The notes under the pieces are model-generated. The model worked only from the letters and a program-made list of their open reading frames with translations, searched no databases and had not been told where the DNA came from. A program made the position numbers and the translations under genes. Shown here one piece after another: positions 23,377-33,157 of a stretch of 41,653 bases of DNA. Origin of the DNA: a virus; the IMG/VR virus record IMGVR_UViG_3300007351_000589, positions 1 through 41,653 of that record; one strand, written 5' to 3'. The stretch's first letter is position 1; each line of letters opens with the position of its first letter.

Positions 23377-26241
23377 ATGTCGGAAACCCCCGAACAAAAA
23401 GCTCGCCGTGAGATTGACAGTAACCTGAAGGCTGCCGGCTGGTTGGTGCAGGATAGGGCTGACCTGGACTTGTCAGCCGGTCGTGGCATCGCTGTGCGCG
23501 AATTTCCGATGAAGTCCGGTTTTGGCTTTGCAGACTACCTGCTCTACCTGGACCGGAAAGCAATCGGCGCGGTTGAAGCCAAAGCCGAAGGCACACTTTC
23601 AGGCGTGGAAGCACAGTCGGCGAAATACTCTGCCGGTTTGCCCGACAATCTTCCTGCCCATCGCCGTCCCCTTCCTTTCCTTTTCGAGTCGAATGGCGCA
23701 AAAACCTGCTATACTAACGGTCTTGATCCCCTGCCACGCAGCCGCGAAATCTTCAACTTTCCTCAACCGCAAACCTTAGCAGACCTGATTGAACAGCCCC
23801 ACCAGCTTCGCACCCTTCTCAGAGAAATGCCTGAGCTAAATGAAATCGGTCTTTGGAAAGTACAGGAACGGGCGATTCTAAATCTTGAAAAATCCTTCTT
23901 CGAGGCTCGGCCCCGAGGACTCATTCAAATGGCTACCGGATCGGGGAAAACCTTCCTGGCAGTCAGTTCATGCTACCGTCTTCTCAGATATGCCAAAGCC
24001 CGCCGAATTCTATTCCTGGTGGACCGCACTGGGCTTGGCAAGCAAGCTGAAGGGGAATTCCGTGATTTCACCGTACCGATGGATGGCCGCAAATTCGATG
24101 AACACTATCCCTTGCAGCGACTTCAGACCAATTCTATAAATACCGCATCAAAGGTTGTCATCACCACGATTCAGCGGTTATACTCAATGCTGAAGGGCGA
24201 GCCTGAATTTGATCCGGGCAATGAAGAAGGCTCAGGCTTCGATACCGCCAAAACTTGGAATGGCCCTCCGCCTGATGTCGCGTATAATGCCGCGATACCG
24301 CCTGAGTTTTTCGATTTCATCATTGTGGACGAATGCCATCGCTCCATCTACGACCTCTGGAGCCAGGTTCTTCTATATTTCGACGCCTTTCTCATAGGAC
24401 TTACAGCCACTCCTTACAAACGCACCATTGGTTTCTTCAAGCAGAATTTGGTGATGGAGTACGGTCACGCTGAGGCCGTTGCGGATGGCGTTAATGTGGA
24501 CTTTGACGTGTATTTGATTAGGACGAAAATTACTGAGGGGGGATCGAACCTTCCATCTGGCATTTACGTTGAAAAACGGCATAAGTTAACACGCGCCGAG
24601 AGGCTGGAGCAGCTTGAGGACGATCTTACGTATACAGCCAACCAGCTTGATCGCGAAGTGGTGTCCGAGAGTCAGATCCGAACTGTCATCCAGCAATTCA
24701 GAGATAAAGTGCTCCCAGAGGCATTCCCAGACCGCAAGGAAGTCCCAAAGACACTTATCTTTGCAAAAGATGACTCCCACGCGGATGATATTGTCAGAAT
24801 TGTGCGCGAAGAGTTTGGTCAGGGCAATGACTTCTGCCAAAAGATCACCTATCGAACAGGCTTTACCCGAGTCAACAAAAAGGTTATCAATCCAGACGGG
24901 ACGGAATCGGAGATCACCGAGTGGGTGAAGACCTCTTCACTTACTCCGGATGAGATCCTGGCAAACTTCCGCACCAGCTACTTCCCCAGGATTGCCGTCA
25001 CGGTAGATATGATTTCGACGGGGACAGATGTCAAAGCCATTGAATGCGTGATGTTCCTGCGCAACGTGAAATCTGCCGGGCTATTTGAGCAGATGAAAGG
25101 GCGCGGCGTTCGTGTGATTCACACTGATAAACTGCGTGAAGTTACACCCAGCGCAGCGGCGAAGGAACGTTTCATCGTCGTAGATGCCGTTGGCGTATGC
25201 GAGCAGGACAAAACCGAATCCCAGACACTGAACCGGCAACCTACCGTTCCGCTCGAGAAGCTGCTTGAGTACGTGGCACAAGGCGGCACTGACTCCGATG
25301 CGTTAACTACACTGGCTGGACGCCTGGCGCGGCTTCAACGTGATTTCTCACCTGAGCAACTGGCCGAGCTGAAAGAGCTCGCGGAAGGCAAATCACTCTC
25401 GGACTTGGCTCACAATCTATTAAATGCCTGCGACCCGGATAAGCAGCTTGAAGCGGCCAAGGAAGAATTCTCCACGCTTCAACCAACCGAGGTGCAGGTT
25501 GCCGAAGCGACAGAACGACTCACGGACATAGCGGTAAGGCCTTTTTTCAAACCTGCGCTGCGGCGGCGCATCCTGGAAATAAAGACTCAGAATGAACAGA
25601 CGATGGACCGGCATAGTATTGATGAAGTGCTTTATGCCGGATTTGATGCGGCCGCTGTTGAGAAAGCGCAGGCAAAGGTGCAGGACTTTCGGGCTTGGAT
25701 GGAGCAACATCGCGAGGAGCTCACTGCACTCCAGGTTATTTATAGCGGTACCAAGCCTCTGAATATCTCTTTGAAAGACCTTCGTCAACTGCGGGAGGCC
25801 TTGCTTGGTCCACCTCTGGCAGTATCGCCTAAGCAGCTATGGCGTGCCTTCCAAGCCGTCGATGGCGGGAATGTAGCAGTAGCGGTTACCGATAATTCAG
25901 CAGTAAAGGTGCGTGGCGGCGAACACTTGGCAGACCTGGTAACACTTGTCCGCCATGCCCTGACACCAGACGAGAATCTTGTTCCCTATGCAGATAATGT
26001 ACGTCAGCGGTACGCCGCATGGCGACAGGATATGGGACAGCAAGGCCGGCACTTCACTCCAGAGCAGAGTGAGTGGCTGGATCGCATGGCTGAACACATT
26101 GCCACCAGCCTATTTATCGAAGCTGGGGATTTTGAAGATGGATGGTTCGGGCAGCAAGGGAGTCTGGGTAAGGCATCGGCACTCTTCGGCTTAGAATTGC
26201 CAAAGCTAATTGAAGAAATGAATAAAAGGTTGGCCGCATGA
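23377..26241 (+). CDS. hsdR: Type I restriction enzyme, endonuclease/translocase subunit
   Basis: The 954-residue product has the full HsdR layout. The N-terminal nuclease shows Asp53 and the Glu67-Ala-Lys69 pair of a PD-(D/E)XK site. The SF2 motor has Walker A ATGSGKT (about 186-192), DECH (318-321), the LTATP motif about 25 residues later, and QMKGRGVR as helicase motif VI. A helical C-terminal region for assembly follows. HsdR pulls DNA using ATP and cuts far from the recognition site when bound to HsdM and HsdS at unmethylated targets. No frameshift is visible and all key residues are present, so it should be active. It overlaps hsdS by ATGA. It is first in the operon, an R-S-M order. Confidence 0.95.
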   Translation: MSETPEQKARREIDSNLKAAGWLVQDRADLDLSAGRGIAVREFPMKSGFGFADYLLYLDRKAIGAVEAKAEGTLSGVEAQSAKYSAGLPDNLPAHRRPLPFLFESNGAKTCYTNGLDPLPRSREIFNFPQPQTLADLIEQPHQLRTLLREMPELNEIGLWKVQERAILNLEKSFFEARPRGLIQMATGSGKTFLAVSSCYRLLRYAKARRILFLVDRTGLGKQAEGEFRDFTVPMDGRKFDEHYPLQRLQTNSINTASKVVITTIQRLYSMLKGEPEFDPGNEEGSGFDTAKTWNGPPPDVAYNAAIPPEFFDFIIVDECHRSIYDLWSQVLLYFDAFLIGLTATPYKRTIGFFKQNLVMEYGHAEAVADGVNVDFDVYLIRTKITEGGSNLPSGIYVEKRHKLTRAERLEQLEDDLTYTANQLDREVVSESQIRTVIQQFRDKVLPEAFPDRKEVPKTLIFAKDDSHADDIVRIVREEFGQGNDFCQKITYRTGFTRVNKKVINPDGTESEITEWVKTSSLTPDEILANFRTSYFPRIAVTVDMISTGTDVKAIECVMFLRNVKSAGLFEQMKGRGVRVIHTDKLREVTPSAAAKERFIVVDAVGVCEQDKTESQTLNRQPTVPLEKLLEYVAQGGTDSDALTTLAGRLARLQRDFSPEQLAELKELAEGKSLSDLAHNLLNACDPDKQLEAAKEEFSTLQPTEVQVAEATERLTDIAVRPFFKPALRRRILEIKTQNEQTMDRHSIDEVLYAGFDAAAVEKAQAKVQDFRAWMEQHREELTALQVIYSGTKPLNISLKDLRQLREALLGPPLAVSPKQLWRAFQAVDGGNVAVAVTDNSAVKVRGGEHLADLVTLVRHALTPDENLVPYADNVRQRYAAWRQDMGQQGRHFTPEQSEWLDRMAEHIATSLFIEAGDFEDGWFGQQGSLGKASALFGLELPKLIEEMNKRLAA

Positions 26242-27839
26242 GAGAGAAATTAAATTTTGAACATTATCCACTCCCAAGTGAAGCAGTAGCAGATGGTTGG
26301 GATTTAGTATGCTTGAGGGACATTGCAAAGCTAATTGCTTCAGGATTTGCCAGTGGACAGCATAATGATCAAGGTATAGGTGTTCCACATATACGGCCAA
26401 TGAATATCAATCGTGATGGCAATCTTGATCTTACAACACTCAAATACGTTGAAGGTAATGTCCCACGCGAACTCTCTGAAGGCGACGTTTTGTTTAATAA
26501 CACCAACAGCCCTGACCTTATAGGAAAATCGACTTCAATTCAAACAAATGTAAGACTTGGATATTCTAACCATATGACGCGTCTTCGGCTCGAAGATGGA
26601 TTACATCCCCAATTCTTTGCCCGACAATTACATTTTTTATGGATGTGTGGATATTTTCGTCATCGCTGTACAAATCACGTGAACCAAGCAAGCATCTCGA
26701 CCGATCCACTTGCAGACACGGTGCCTATTCACATCCCGCCAAGTGCTGAGCAGACAAGGATCATTGAAACACTGGATGAACTTACAACTGATCTCGATGC
26801 TGGTGTAGCGGCTTTACAAAGGGTGCAAGCCAGACTTAAAATTTACCGGGCGGCAGTCTTAAAAGCAGCGGTAGATGGGAGTCTGACTGAAGACTGGCGA
26901 CAGCAGCATCCCCACGTGGAGCCTGCCTCTGAACTGCTGAAAAGAATCCTGGTTGAACGCCGCAAGCGATGGGAAGAAGAGCAACTTCAAAAATTTACCA
27001 GGACAGGGAAAAATCCACCGAAGAATTGGCAGTCAAGATACAAGGAGCCAAAAGATCCTGACTTCTCGTGTATATGGGATACTCCCGAATCTTGGACGTG
27101 GGTAGGAGTCGAGGCGCTTGCAGTTGGTACATCCAATGCAATAAAGGCGGGACCCTTCGGCAGCTCACTCAAGAAGGAGCATTATGTAGCTGATGGTTAT
27201 AAGATATATGGGCAGGAGCAAGTAATTCGCAACGACCCACATTTCGGCGATTACTACATAAGCTCAGAGCATTATCAGAGACTTGCAAGTTGCTCTGTTA
27301 AAGCGGGTGATCTTCTTATCAGTCTTGTTGGTACGACTGGAAAAGTACTCATCCTTCCTACCAATCTTGAGCCCGGAATCATCAACCCACGATTGATCAA
27401 AATCAGTGTAAATCCTGAGTTTGTCTATGGAAAATATCTAAAGCTATTTATTGAGAGTCCACAAGCGCGAGCATTTATTAAAGAAAAGGCTCATGGCGAG
27501 ACAATGGATGTGCTAAACATGACCATTTTGAAGCAATTTCCATTGCCCTTGCCACCTTTTGAAGAGCAATTAGCAATAATCGAGACAGTTGAAGATCAAC
27601 TATCGATTATCGACCATATAGCCGCCGATGTCAATCAGAAACTAAAAGAAACATTCACCTTACGCCAAGCCATCCTCCAAAAAGCCTTTACAGGCCAACT
27701 TGTGTCCCAAGATCCGGACGACGAACCGGCTTCAGAGCTACTGAAACGTATCGCGACCGAGCGCGAAGCGTGCTTACGCGCTAAAGGCAACCATAAGACT
27801 GAAAGAATCACTAAAAGGCGAACTCGAAGAAAGAGTTAG
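26238..27839 (+). CDS. hsdS: Type I restriction enzyme, specificity subunit
   Basis: The 533-residue product has two target-recognition domains. The first spans about residues 15-180 and the second about 275-445. Each is followed by a conserved helical segment (EQTRIIETLDELTTDLDAG and EEQLAIIETVEDQLSIID) that forms the spacer coiled coils. AAVLKAAVDGSLT and AILQKAFTGQLV are the paired repeats typical of HsdS. It reads the two halves of a bipartite DNA target and binds two HsdM and up to two HsdR. The ATGA overlap with hsdR and the 15-base gap to hsdM imply one transcript. TRD sequences vary widely, so the recognised DNA site cannot be predicted here. The gene is intact and AT-richer than hsdR. 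Confidence 0.93.
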   Translation: MREKLNFEHYPLPSEAVADGWDLVCLRDIAKLIASGFASGQHNDQGIGVPHIRPMNINRDGNLDLTTLKYVEGNVPRELSEGDVLFNNTNSPDLIGKSTSIQTNVRLGYSNHMTRLRLEDGLHPQFFARQLHFLWMCGYFRHRCTNHVNQASISTDPLADTVPIHIPPSAEQTRIIETLDELTTDLDAGVAALQRVQARLKIYRAAVLKAAVDGSLTEDWRQQHPHVEPASELLKRILVERRKRWEEEQLQKFTRTGKNPPKNWQSRYKEPKDPDFSCIWDTPESWTWVGVEALAVGTSNAIKAGPFGSSLKKEHYVADGYKIYGQEQVIRNDPHFGDYYISSEHYQRLASCSVKAGDLLISLVGTTGKVLILPTNLEPGIINPRLIKISVNPEFVYGKYLKLFIESPQARAFIKEKAHGETMDVLNMTILKQFPLPLPPFEEQLAIIETVEDQLSIIDHIAADVNQKLKETFTLRQAILQKAFTGQLVSQDPDDEPASELLKRIATEREACLRAKGNHKTERITKRRTRRKS

Positions 27840-27854
27840 CAGGACCACTCCTTC

Positions 27855-29369
27855 ATGGAAACTTCACAGATTGGCAACAGGGCATGGAGCTTCGCCCAGG
27901 TCCTTCGTGACGATGGGTTAAGCTACGCCCAATATATCGAACAACTCACGATGCTGCTCTTCCTGAAAATGGCAGATCAGCTTACGGAGTCTCCTTATAA
28001 CCGTCCAGCGATCATCCCTTCCGAACTGGATTGGAAATCTCTTCGCAAGCTGGATGGTGTAGACCTGGAGAATCATTATCGGCACATCCTGGAAGAGCTG
28101 GGGAAGAAGGATGGGATGCTGGGCGTAATTTATCGCCGTGCACGTTGTGAGATCAGCAATCCGGCGATGTTGAAGCAGCTCATCGTGAATTTGATTGATA
28201 AAGAGAATTGGCTCAGCTTATCAGTGGATGTCAAGGGGACCATTTACGAGGAGTTGCTGGCGCGTTCTGCAGCGGAATCTACCAAGGGAGCCGGACAGTA
28301 CTTCACGACCCGAGCCGTGATACAAGCCATTATTGATGTAATGAGACCCCAACCTTCGGATCGCATATGCGATCCGGCCGCAGGTACCGGCGGATTCCTA
28401 ACCAGAGCATATCAATTTGTGCTTGATAATTATGAACGTGATCTTGACAGGGATGAAAAGAAAGCTGTCAAGGAAGACCTTGTTGAAGCGATGGAGCTGA
28501 CACCTTTGGCAGGCCGCTTGTGCGCCATGAACCTATACCTTCATGGGATTGGTGGCGATAAGGTGGTGGTACAAGCTGGGCATGACAGTCTGGCGGCTAC
28601 CTGGAGTAAAGAATATTCAATGGTGTTAACCAATCCCCCATTTGGGAAAAAGAGTAGCCTGACGTTTGTGAACGAAGAAGGCGATGCTAAACAGGAAGAC
28701 CGGGTTATTGTGCGCGAAGACTTCTGGACCAGTACCAGCAACAAGCAGATGAACTTCGTGCAGCATATCTATACCTTACTCAAAATCGGCGGCAGAGCCG
28801 CAGTCGTTGTGCCGGACAATGTACTCTTCGAGGGTGGTGCAGGTGAGACCATACGCCGCAATCTGCTTCAGAAGTGTAACGTTCACACTTTACTCCGCCT
28901 CCCGACAGGAATCTGGTACAAACCAGGTGTCAAGGCCAATGTGCTTTTCTTCGAGAAGCGCGAAGGCCGGCCAGAGCCTTGGACAACCAAGCTCTGGGTT
29001 TATGATCTGCGCACAAACAAGCATTTTACGTTGAAGCAGGACCCGATCAAGCGGGAAGACTTCGATGAGTTCGTGGCCTGCTACAGCGCAGGCAACATCT
29101 ATGAGCGAAAGGAAACCTGGAGCGAGGAAAATCCAGACGGCCGCTGGCGCTGCTACGACTACGAAGAGATCCTGAAGCGCGACAAGCTCAGTCTCGATCT
29201 ATTCTGGATCAAGGACCAGAGCCTGACCGACACCGATTCCCTTCCACACCCGAGCATCCTGGCCCAGGAGATCGCGGATGATCTGGAAACGGCGCTGGAG
29301 CAGTTTACGAAGATAGCGGCGAGATTAAATATTACACACGCTCTTCCCGAGCAAGGCAGAGAACAATGA
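27855..29369 (+). CDS. hsdM: Type I restriction enzyme, adenine methyltransferase subunit
   Basis: The 504-residue product has the N-terminal helical HsdM domain (AQYIEQLTMLLFLKMAD), then GQYFT before the SAM-binding motif DPAAGTGGF (173-181), and the catalytic motif IV NPPF at 260-263. It methylates adenine at N6 in the target read by HsdS and protects host and prophage DNA. Length is normal and motifs are complete. It overlaps the next gene by ATGA, so the flavoprotein gene is translationally coupled to the RM system. This link is what ties the four downstream genes to hsdRSM. Confidence 0.95.
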   Translation: METSQIGNRAWSFAQVLRDDGLSYAQYIEQLTMLLFLKMADQLTESPYNRPAIIPSELDWKSLRKLDGVDLENHYRHILEELGKKDGMLGVIYRRARCEISNPAMLKQLIVNLIDKENWLSLSVDVKGTIYEELLARSAAESTKGAGQYFTTRAVIQAIIDVMRPQPSDRICDPAAGTGGFLTRAYQFVLDNYERDLDRDEKKAVKEDLVEAMELTPLAGRLCAMNLYLHGIGGDKVVVQAGHDSLAATWSKEYSMVLTNPPFGKKSSLTFVNEEGDAKQEDRVIVREDFWTSTSNKQMNFVQHIYTLLKIGGRAAVVVPDNVLFEGGAGETIRRNLLQKCNVHTLLRLPTGIWYKPGVKANVLFFEKREGRPEPWTTKLWVYDLRTNKHFTLKQDPIKREDFDEFVACYSAGNIYERKETWSEENPDGRWRCYDYEEILKRDKLSLDLFWIKDQSLTDTDSLPHPSILAQEIADDLETALEQFTKIAARLNITHALPEQGREQ

Positions 29370-30583
29370 AAAGCTCTACAGGTACGTCCGCTGGGATATC
29401 CGTTGCAATTATTGGTGGAGGTTTAGCAGGTATTCTCTGCGCGATTAGGCTCGCACGATCAAAAGTTCATTGCCTACTTATTGATCACTCGCTGCCAAAT
29501 GCGGAGGGAATGCTGGGGGGATTCGCCAGATTCTCCGGATCAAAATTTTCAGTTCCACCTGCGGGGTTAGGTTTAACAAAATTATCTGGATCAATCGATA
29601 AATTAAGGGAAATATCAGATGAAATTCTCGGTATAATGGGCATTACAGGCCAGGCACTTCCACTGGTTACTCGAATGGAAGCTGTTCCTATCTCGGGCTC
29701 TTTGGTTCATCGCCCGTACGACTGTATTGTTCTTTCTGAGCAAGAGATGTGCGATCTGCTTAATCGTATAACAACCTTCTCGGTATCAGTAGCGATCAGC
29801 CGATCTTTATGTACCAAAATATCACAAGACGGGCGTCTCTGGAATTTAGTGCTACGTGAGAGCGATGGCACTTTAAAGCAGATTCAGGTAGAAACTGTTT
29901 TCTTTGCGGGTGGAAGAAACGGCGCTAAAGTGCTGTTGGACACTGGATTAGCTCCGATGAATGGGAAGGGCATTGATCTTGGGATACGGATTGAATTTCC
30001 CGACTGGAAGTCCATCGAGCCACTAAAGACCTTAGGACAGGATGCAAAGATACTCTTTGAAAATTGTCGTACTTTTTGTGTAAATTGTCCAGGCGAAATA
30101 TATTGGCATGCGTATGAGGATATTGAGATAGCGGGTGGTATATCAACAGCCGATTCTAAGAGCCTATCTGCGAATTTTGGATTGCTATACCGACTCTATA
30201 GCAAGGAAGGGCAATTAGACAAAATAAGACAATCCATCCGAGACGCACAAACTTCGGGTGTTTACAGACGGACTTATAATATTATTGGCAAGGACTTGGG
30301 CAAAGCATATCCAGCGATAGAACGGTTGTACGGTGGAAATGTAGCAGAGATGCTCAGCAAATTCAAAATTGAGCTTGCAGAGAGTGGTCTTATCAGATGC
30401 GAAGCTCTACACTTAGCCCATTTGCCTCTCTTAGACTGGCATTGGCCTGTCTTTGGGGCAGGTAGCAGCTTTCAAACTTCACTCCCGAATCTTTTCGTAA
30501 TGGGGGATGCTGCTGGCTATGCGAGAGGTCTATTACAGGCAGCAGTGTCCGGCTGGTTAGCAGCGGAGGAGTATCTCAGATGA
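29366..30583 (+). CDS. FAD-dependent oxidoreductase linked to the RM cassette
   Basis: The 405-residue product has an N-terminal Rossmann motif GGGLAG (17-22) with Asp40 ending the second strand, and a C-terminal flavin motif MGDAAGYARGLLQAAVSG (379-396). Together they define a two-dinucleotide-domain-like or COG2509-like flavoprotein. A Cys-containing loop (CRTFCVNCPG, about residues 230-240) holds three cysteines that might be redox-active or bind metal. The substrate is unknown. It overlaps hsdM by ATGA and the HD gene by ATGA, so it belongs to the same operon. Flavoproteins are not part of standard type I RM systems. Possible roles are redox sensing, base or nucleotide modification, or tRNA/lipid modification; none is shown. 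Confidence 0.78.
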   Translation: MKSSTGTSAGISVAIIGGGLAGILCAIRLARSKVHCLLIDHSLPNAEGMLGGFARFSGSKFSVPPAGLGLTKLSGSIDKLREISDEILGIMGITGQALPLVTRMEAVPISGSLVHRPYDCIVLSEQEMCDLLNRITTFSVSVAISRSLCTKISQDGRLWNLVLRESDGTLKQIQVETVFFAGGRNGAKVLLDTGLAPMNGKGIDLGIRIEFPDWKSIEPLKTLGQDAKILFENCRTFCVNCPGEIYWHAYEDIEIAGGISTADSKSLSANFGLLYRLYSKEGQLDKIRQSIRDAQTSGVYRRTYNIIGKDLGKAYPAIERLYGGNVAEMLSKFKIELAESGLIRCEALHLAHLPLLDWHWPVFGAGSSFQTSLPNLFVMGDAAGYARGLLQAAVSGWLAAEEYLR

Positions 30584-31905
30584 ATATACAAAAATATAGA
30601 GTTTGGGACCCATTATACGGACTGATGGATTTCTCTCCGTTAGAGGCACAGTTCATCTTTTCGCCTGAAGTCCAACGGTTAAGGCATGTTCGTCTTTGTA
30701 ACATTGATTCACTACTTCTGCCAGGAGCCGCCAATGTATCTCGTTTCGAGCATGCGTTGGGAGTACTTCGTTTAGCAAATGAGTGGTTATCTGTACACCA
30801 TATCCATTCTGATAAAGCGAATGACCTGCGTATTGCTGCCATAGTCCATGATATCCAATCTGGTCCCTTCGGTCATTCAATACAGTATATTCTCGAAGAT
30901 AATAAGCTTGGCGCAGATTTTGGTCATGAGGACCTGGCAGAGGCTCAGGCACATAGTTATCATCAAGATATACCAGCCAATGAATCATATGTAGGGGTAA
31001 AATTTCGAGTCAGAGCGATGTGTGGTGAGCGCTGGCCTATAATATCAGATATGATCAAAGGCGAAAGTCAATTAGGGTCATTGATTTCAGGCACTTTAGA
31101 TTTAGACAATCTGGATAATGTTATCAGGCTGGCTTTTCATACTGGCCTTTGTAGTAGAATTGAGGCAGAGCAAGCCATTGAGCTAGCAAAAGTAATTGCG
31201 CCAACGCCCCAGGGAATTGCTATTCCATCTCAGAAGGTATACCTTATCGAGCAATGGCAGAAGGTACGAAAAAATCTTTATGAATTCTTACTCTATGATT
31301 GGGCTGAATTCTCAGCGAAGGCGATGCTTACCAGAGCTTTTGAAGATGCAGTAGGCCAAAAATTCGTTGGGACTGATAACTGGCGGATGACTGATGATGA
31401 ATTAATCCAATACTTCTTAGATAAAGCGATAGGCGAAACACAAAGTGTTAAAGAAATGGTGCGACGCCTGCGCTTAGGAGAATTATATACACCGATCCTG
31501 ATCGGTTCATCCGCAGCGGTTGAAAATTACAAGGTGCTGAACCAAATCAAGACTAAGCGAAATATTGAGAAAGAAATTCTAAGATCCGTCTACAAGGGAC
31601 GTGGGGGTACACAAGTACTTATTCACTTCATCCTCGATATCAATAAGATCGAACGTGCTGTGGAAGTCACGCTAAAGGACACGTTAAAACAAATAGAAGT
31701 CGGGCAGAATTCAAGGTCTCTTTTAATAGGTGTATTTACATCAGCGGCACCTACACCAAGGGAACGTGAAATGCTACAGGTAAAAGCTTTGCAAGTGCTT
31801 GCGAATAGTGGATGTCCAGAGATTCGTTTTATACCAGATCCTCTGGCAAAACCGAAAACCCCTGATAATCAAATGAAACTTTTCAATGGACCCGAAACTA
31901 CTTAG
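30580..31905 (+). CDS. HD-domain phosphohydrolase, SAMHD1/dGTPase-like
   Basis: The 441-residue product begins as SAMHD1-type dNTP hydrolases do: DPLYGLMDFSPLE, then RLRHVRL, RFEHALGV (His58), VHDIQSGPFGHS (His90-Asp91, His99) and a later DLDNLDNVIR (Asp174/176). These supply the H...HD...D metal site. Family members (COG1078) remove triphosphate from dNTPs and some restrict phages by lowering dNTP pools. The C-terminal 200 residues are family-specific and not assigned. It overlaps the previous gene by ATGA and the methyltransferase gene by 20 bases. The substrate may be a dNTP, a modified nucleotide or a signal nucleotide. All visible metal ligands are intact, so activity is likely. Confidence 0.85.
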   Translation: MNIQKYRVWDPLYGLMDFSPLEAQFIFSPEVQRLRHVRLCNIDSLLLPGAANVSRFEHALGVLRLANEWLSVHHIHSDKANDLRIAAIVHDIQSGPFGHSIQYILEDNKLGADFGHEDLAEAQAHSYHQDIPANESYVGVKFRVRAMCGERWPIISDMIKGESQLGSLISGTLDLDNLDNVIRLAFHTGLCSRIEAEQAIELAKVIAPTPQGIAIPSQKVYLIEQWQKVRKNLYEFLLYDWAEFSAKAMLTRAFEDAVGQKFVGTDNWRMTDDELIQYFLDKAIGETQSVKEMVRRLRLGELYTPILIGSSAAVENYKVLNQIKTKRNIEKEILRSVYKGRGGTQVLIHFILDINKIERAVEVTLKDTLKQIEVGQNSRSLLIGVFTSAAPTPREREMLQVKALQVLANSGCPEIRFIPDPLAKPKTPDNQMKLFNGPETT

Positions 31906-33157
31906 ACAATTGCAGGCCGTTGATTGGGATTTCCCGCGCTGGAACAAGGAGACAACATCAGCGATTCACTGGTATCCTGGGACATTCCCATCGCAGCTAC
32001 CGGCAGCATTGATTGAGGCTCTCTCCCAGCCAAATACCCTTGTCTTTGATCCATACGCGGGGATAGGGACTACCGGGCTGGAAGCCCTTCGTCTCGGAAG
32101 GAATTCTTGGTGCGTAGATCAAAATCCTGTAGGTGTTCTGGCTTCTTACGTAATGTCTGGATTGGTTCTATACAAAGCAATCTCATTACCCCATATGAGT
32201 CAAGATCCTCTTACAATCCTTGAAGAAGCAATTTTTGGAACCAAAAATAAAGTTGGCTTGCTGTCCTATGGCAAGAACGATGATGCAGAAATCTTCTCCA
32301 AAATATTGTCCCCGCAGCCCGATGAAATGTTATCTACAATGATGTCAAGAATGCCGACTAATTGGGAAATGCTTTGCAAATGGTATGAAAAAGATACTCT
32401 TCAACAAATAAGAACTACCGCTGAAGATCTTCAGATGTTAGTGTTGCCAGCTTTCGTGAAACTCATTGGAATGCTTATGATCTCATCGGCACTTCGACCA
32501 TCGTGCTCCCAAACAATTAGTTGGGGGCATGTAGCTGATAAAGTTCTACCCAAAACCTATGAAAAGAAGGACTTTATCGGTGTTTGTAAAAAGTGGATCT
32601 ATAGAATCCGAGCAATTCTTGCAAGGGCAACAGTGGTACCACGTGATATTAATACTTCCAGCGTATGCGCCTCGGTGTCCATGCATGATTGGCAATCATC
32701 CGATAGGCTTATAAGACCTTCTCGAGGAAAGAGTGAACTGTTAATTACATCTCCGCCTTATGGTGGTGCGATTGATTATGTCAGAGCACAAAGACTCTCT
32801 TTATACTATTTAGGATTCAGCGAAGATGATATAACGCAGCTTGGGGAACACGAGATTGGTTCCAGACGAAAGCGGTTTAGTCCACAATCTTTGACTATGT
32901 GGGCATCTGAATTGTCCAACTGCATTCTGGATCAGCTCAAATTCCTCACGAATGATGGCTATCTTGTAATAATTTTGCCTCACAAGGATCATGGTCGAGA
33001 AGAAGGTGCGCAAAAGTTAAACAAAGTACTTAATGATATAAATTGGCAATGTGTATTCAAAGCGGATCGATCAATCCATCAGCTTAGGACAAGGCAAAAA
33101 CAGACATGGACTAGAATTAAGCGGGAAACAATTGAAATATTTGAATATGGAGGATAA
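31886..33157 (+). CDS. DNA methyltransferase (TSPPY-type, probable N4-cytosine or N6-adenine)
   Basis: The 423-residue product has HWYPGTFPSQLPAALI (about 28-43) leading into the SAM motif FDPYAGIGTT (54-63), and the catalytic motif TSPPYGG at 288-294 followed by DYVRAQRLS. TSPPY is commonest in N4-cytosine methyltransferases. Between them lies a region of about 220 residues that could hold the target-recognition part. It is not an HsdM: motif order and spacing differ and it lacks the HsdM helical domain. It starts 20 bases inside the HD gene without a clear Shine-Dalgarno site, so translation is coupled. The kinase-fusion gene follows after four bases. It may mark DNA so that a partner system spares self, or may methylate independently. 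Confidence 0.8.
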   Translation: MDPKLLRQLQAVDWDFPRWNKETTSAIHWYPGTFPSQLPAALIEALSQPNTLVFDPYAGIGTTGLEALRLGRNSWCVDQNPVGVLASYVMSGLVLYKAISLPHMSQDPLTILEEAIFGTKNKVGLLSYGKNDDAEIFSKILSPQPDEMLSTMMSRMPTNWEMLCKWYEKDTLQQIRTTAEDLQMLVLPAFVKLIGMLMISSALRPSCSQTISWGHVADKVLPKTYEKKDFIGVCKKWIYRIRAILARATVVPRDINTSSVCASVSMHDWQSSDRLIRPSRGKSELLITSPPYGGAIDYVRAQRLSLYYLGFSEDDITQLGEHEIGSRRKRFSPQSLTMWASELSNCILDQLKFLTNDGYLVIILPHKDHGREEGAQKLNKVLNDINWQCVFKADRSIHQLRTRQKQTWTRIKRETIEIFEYGG

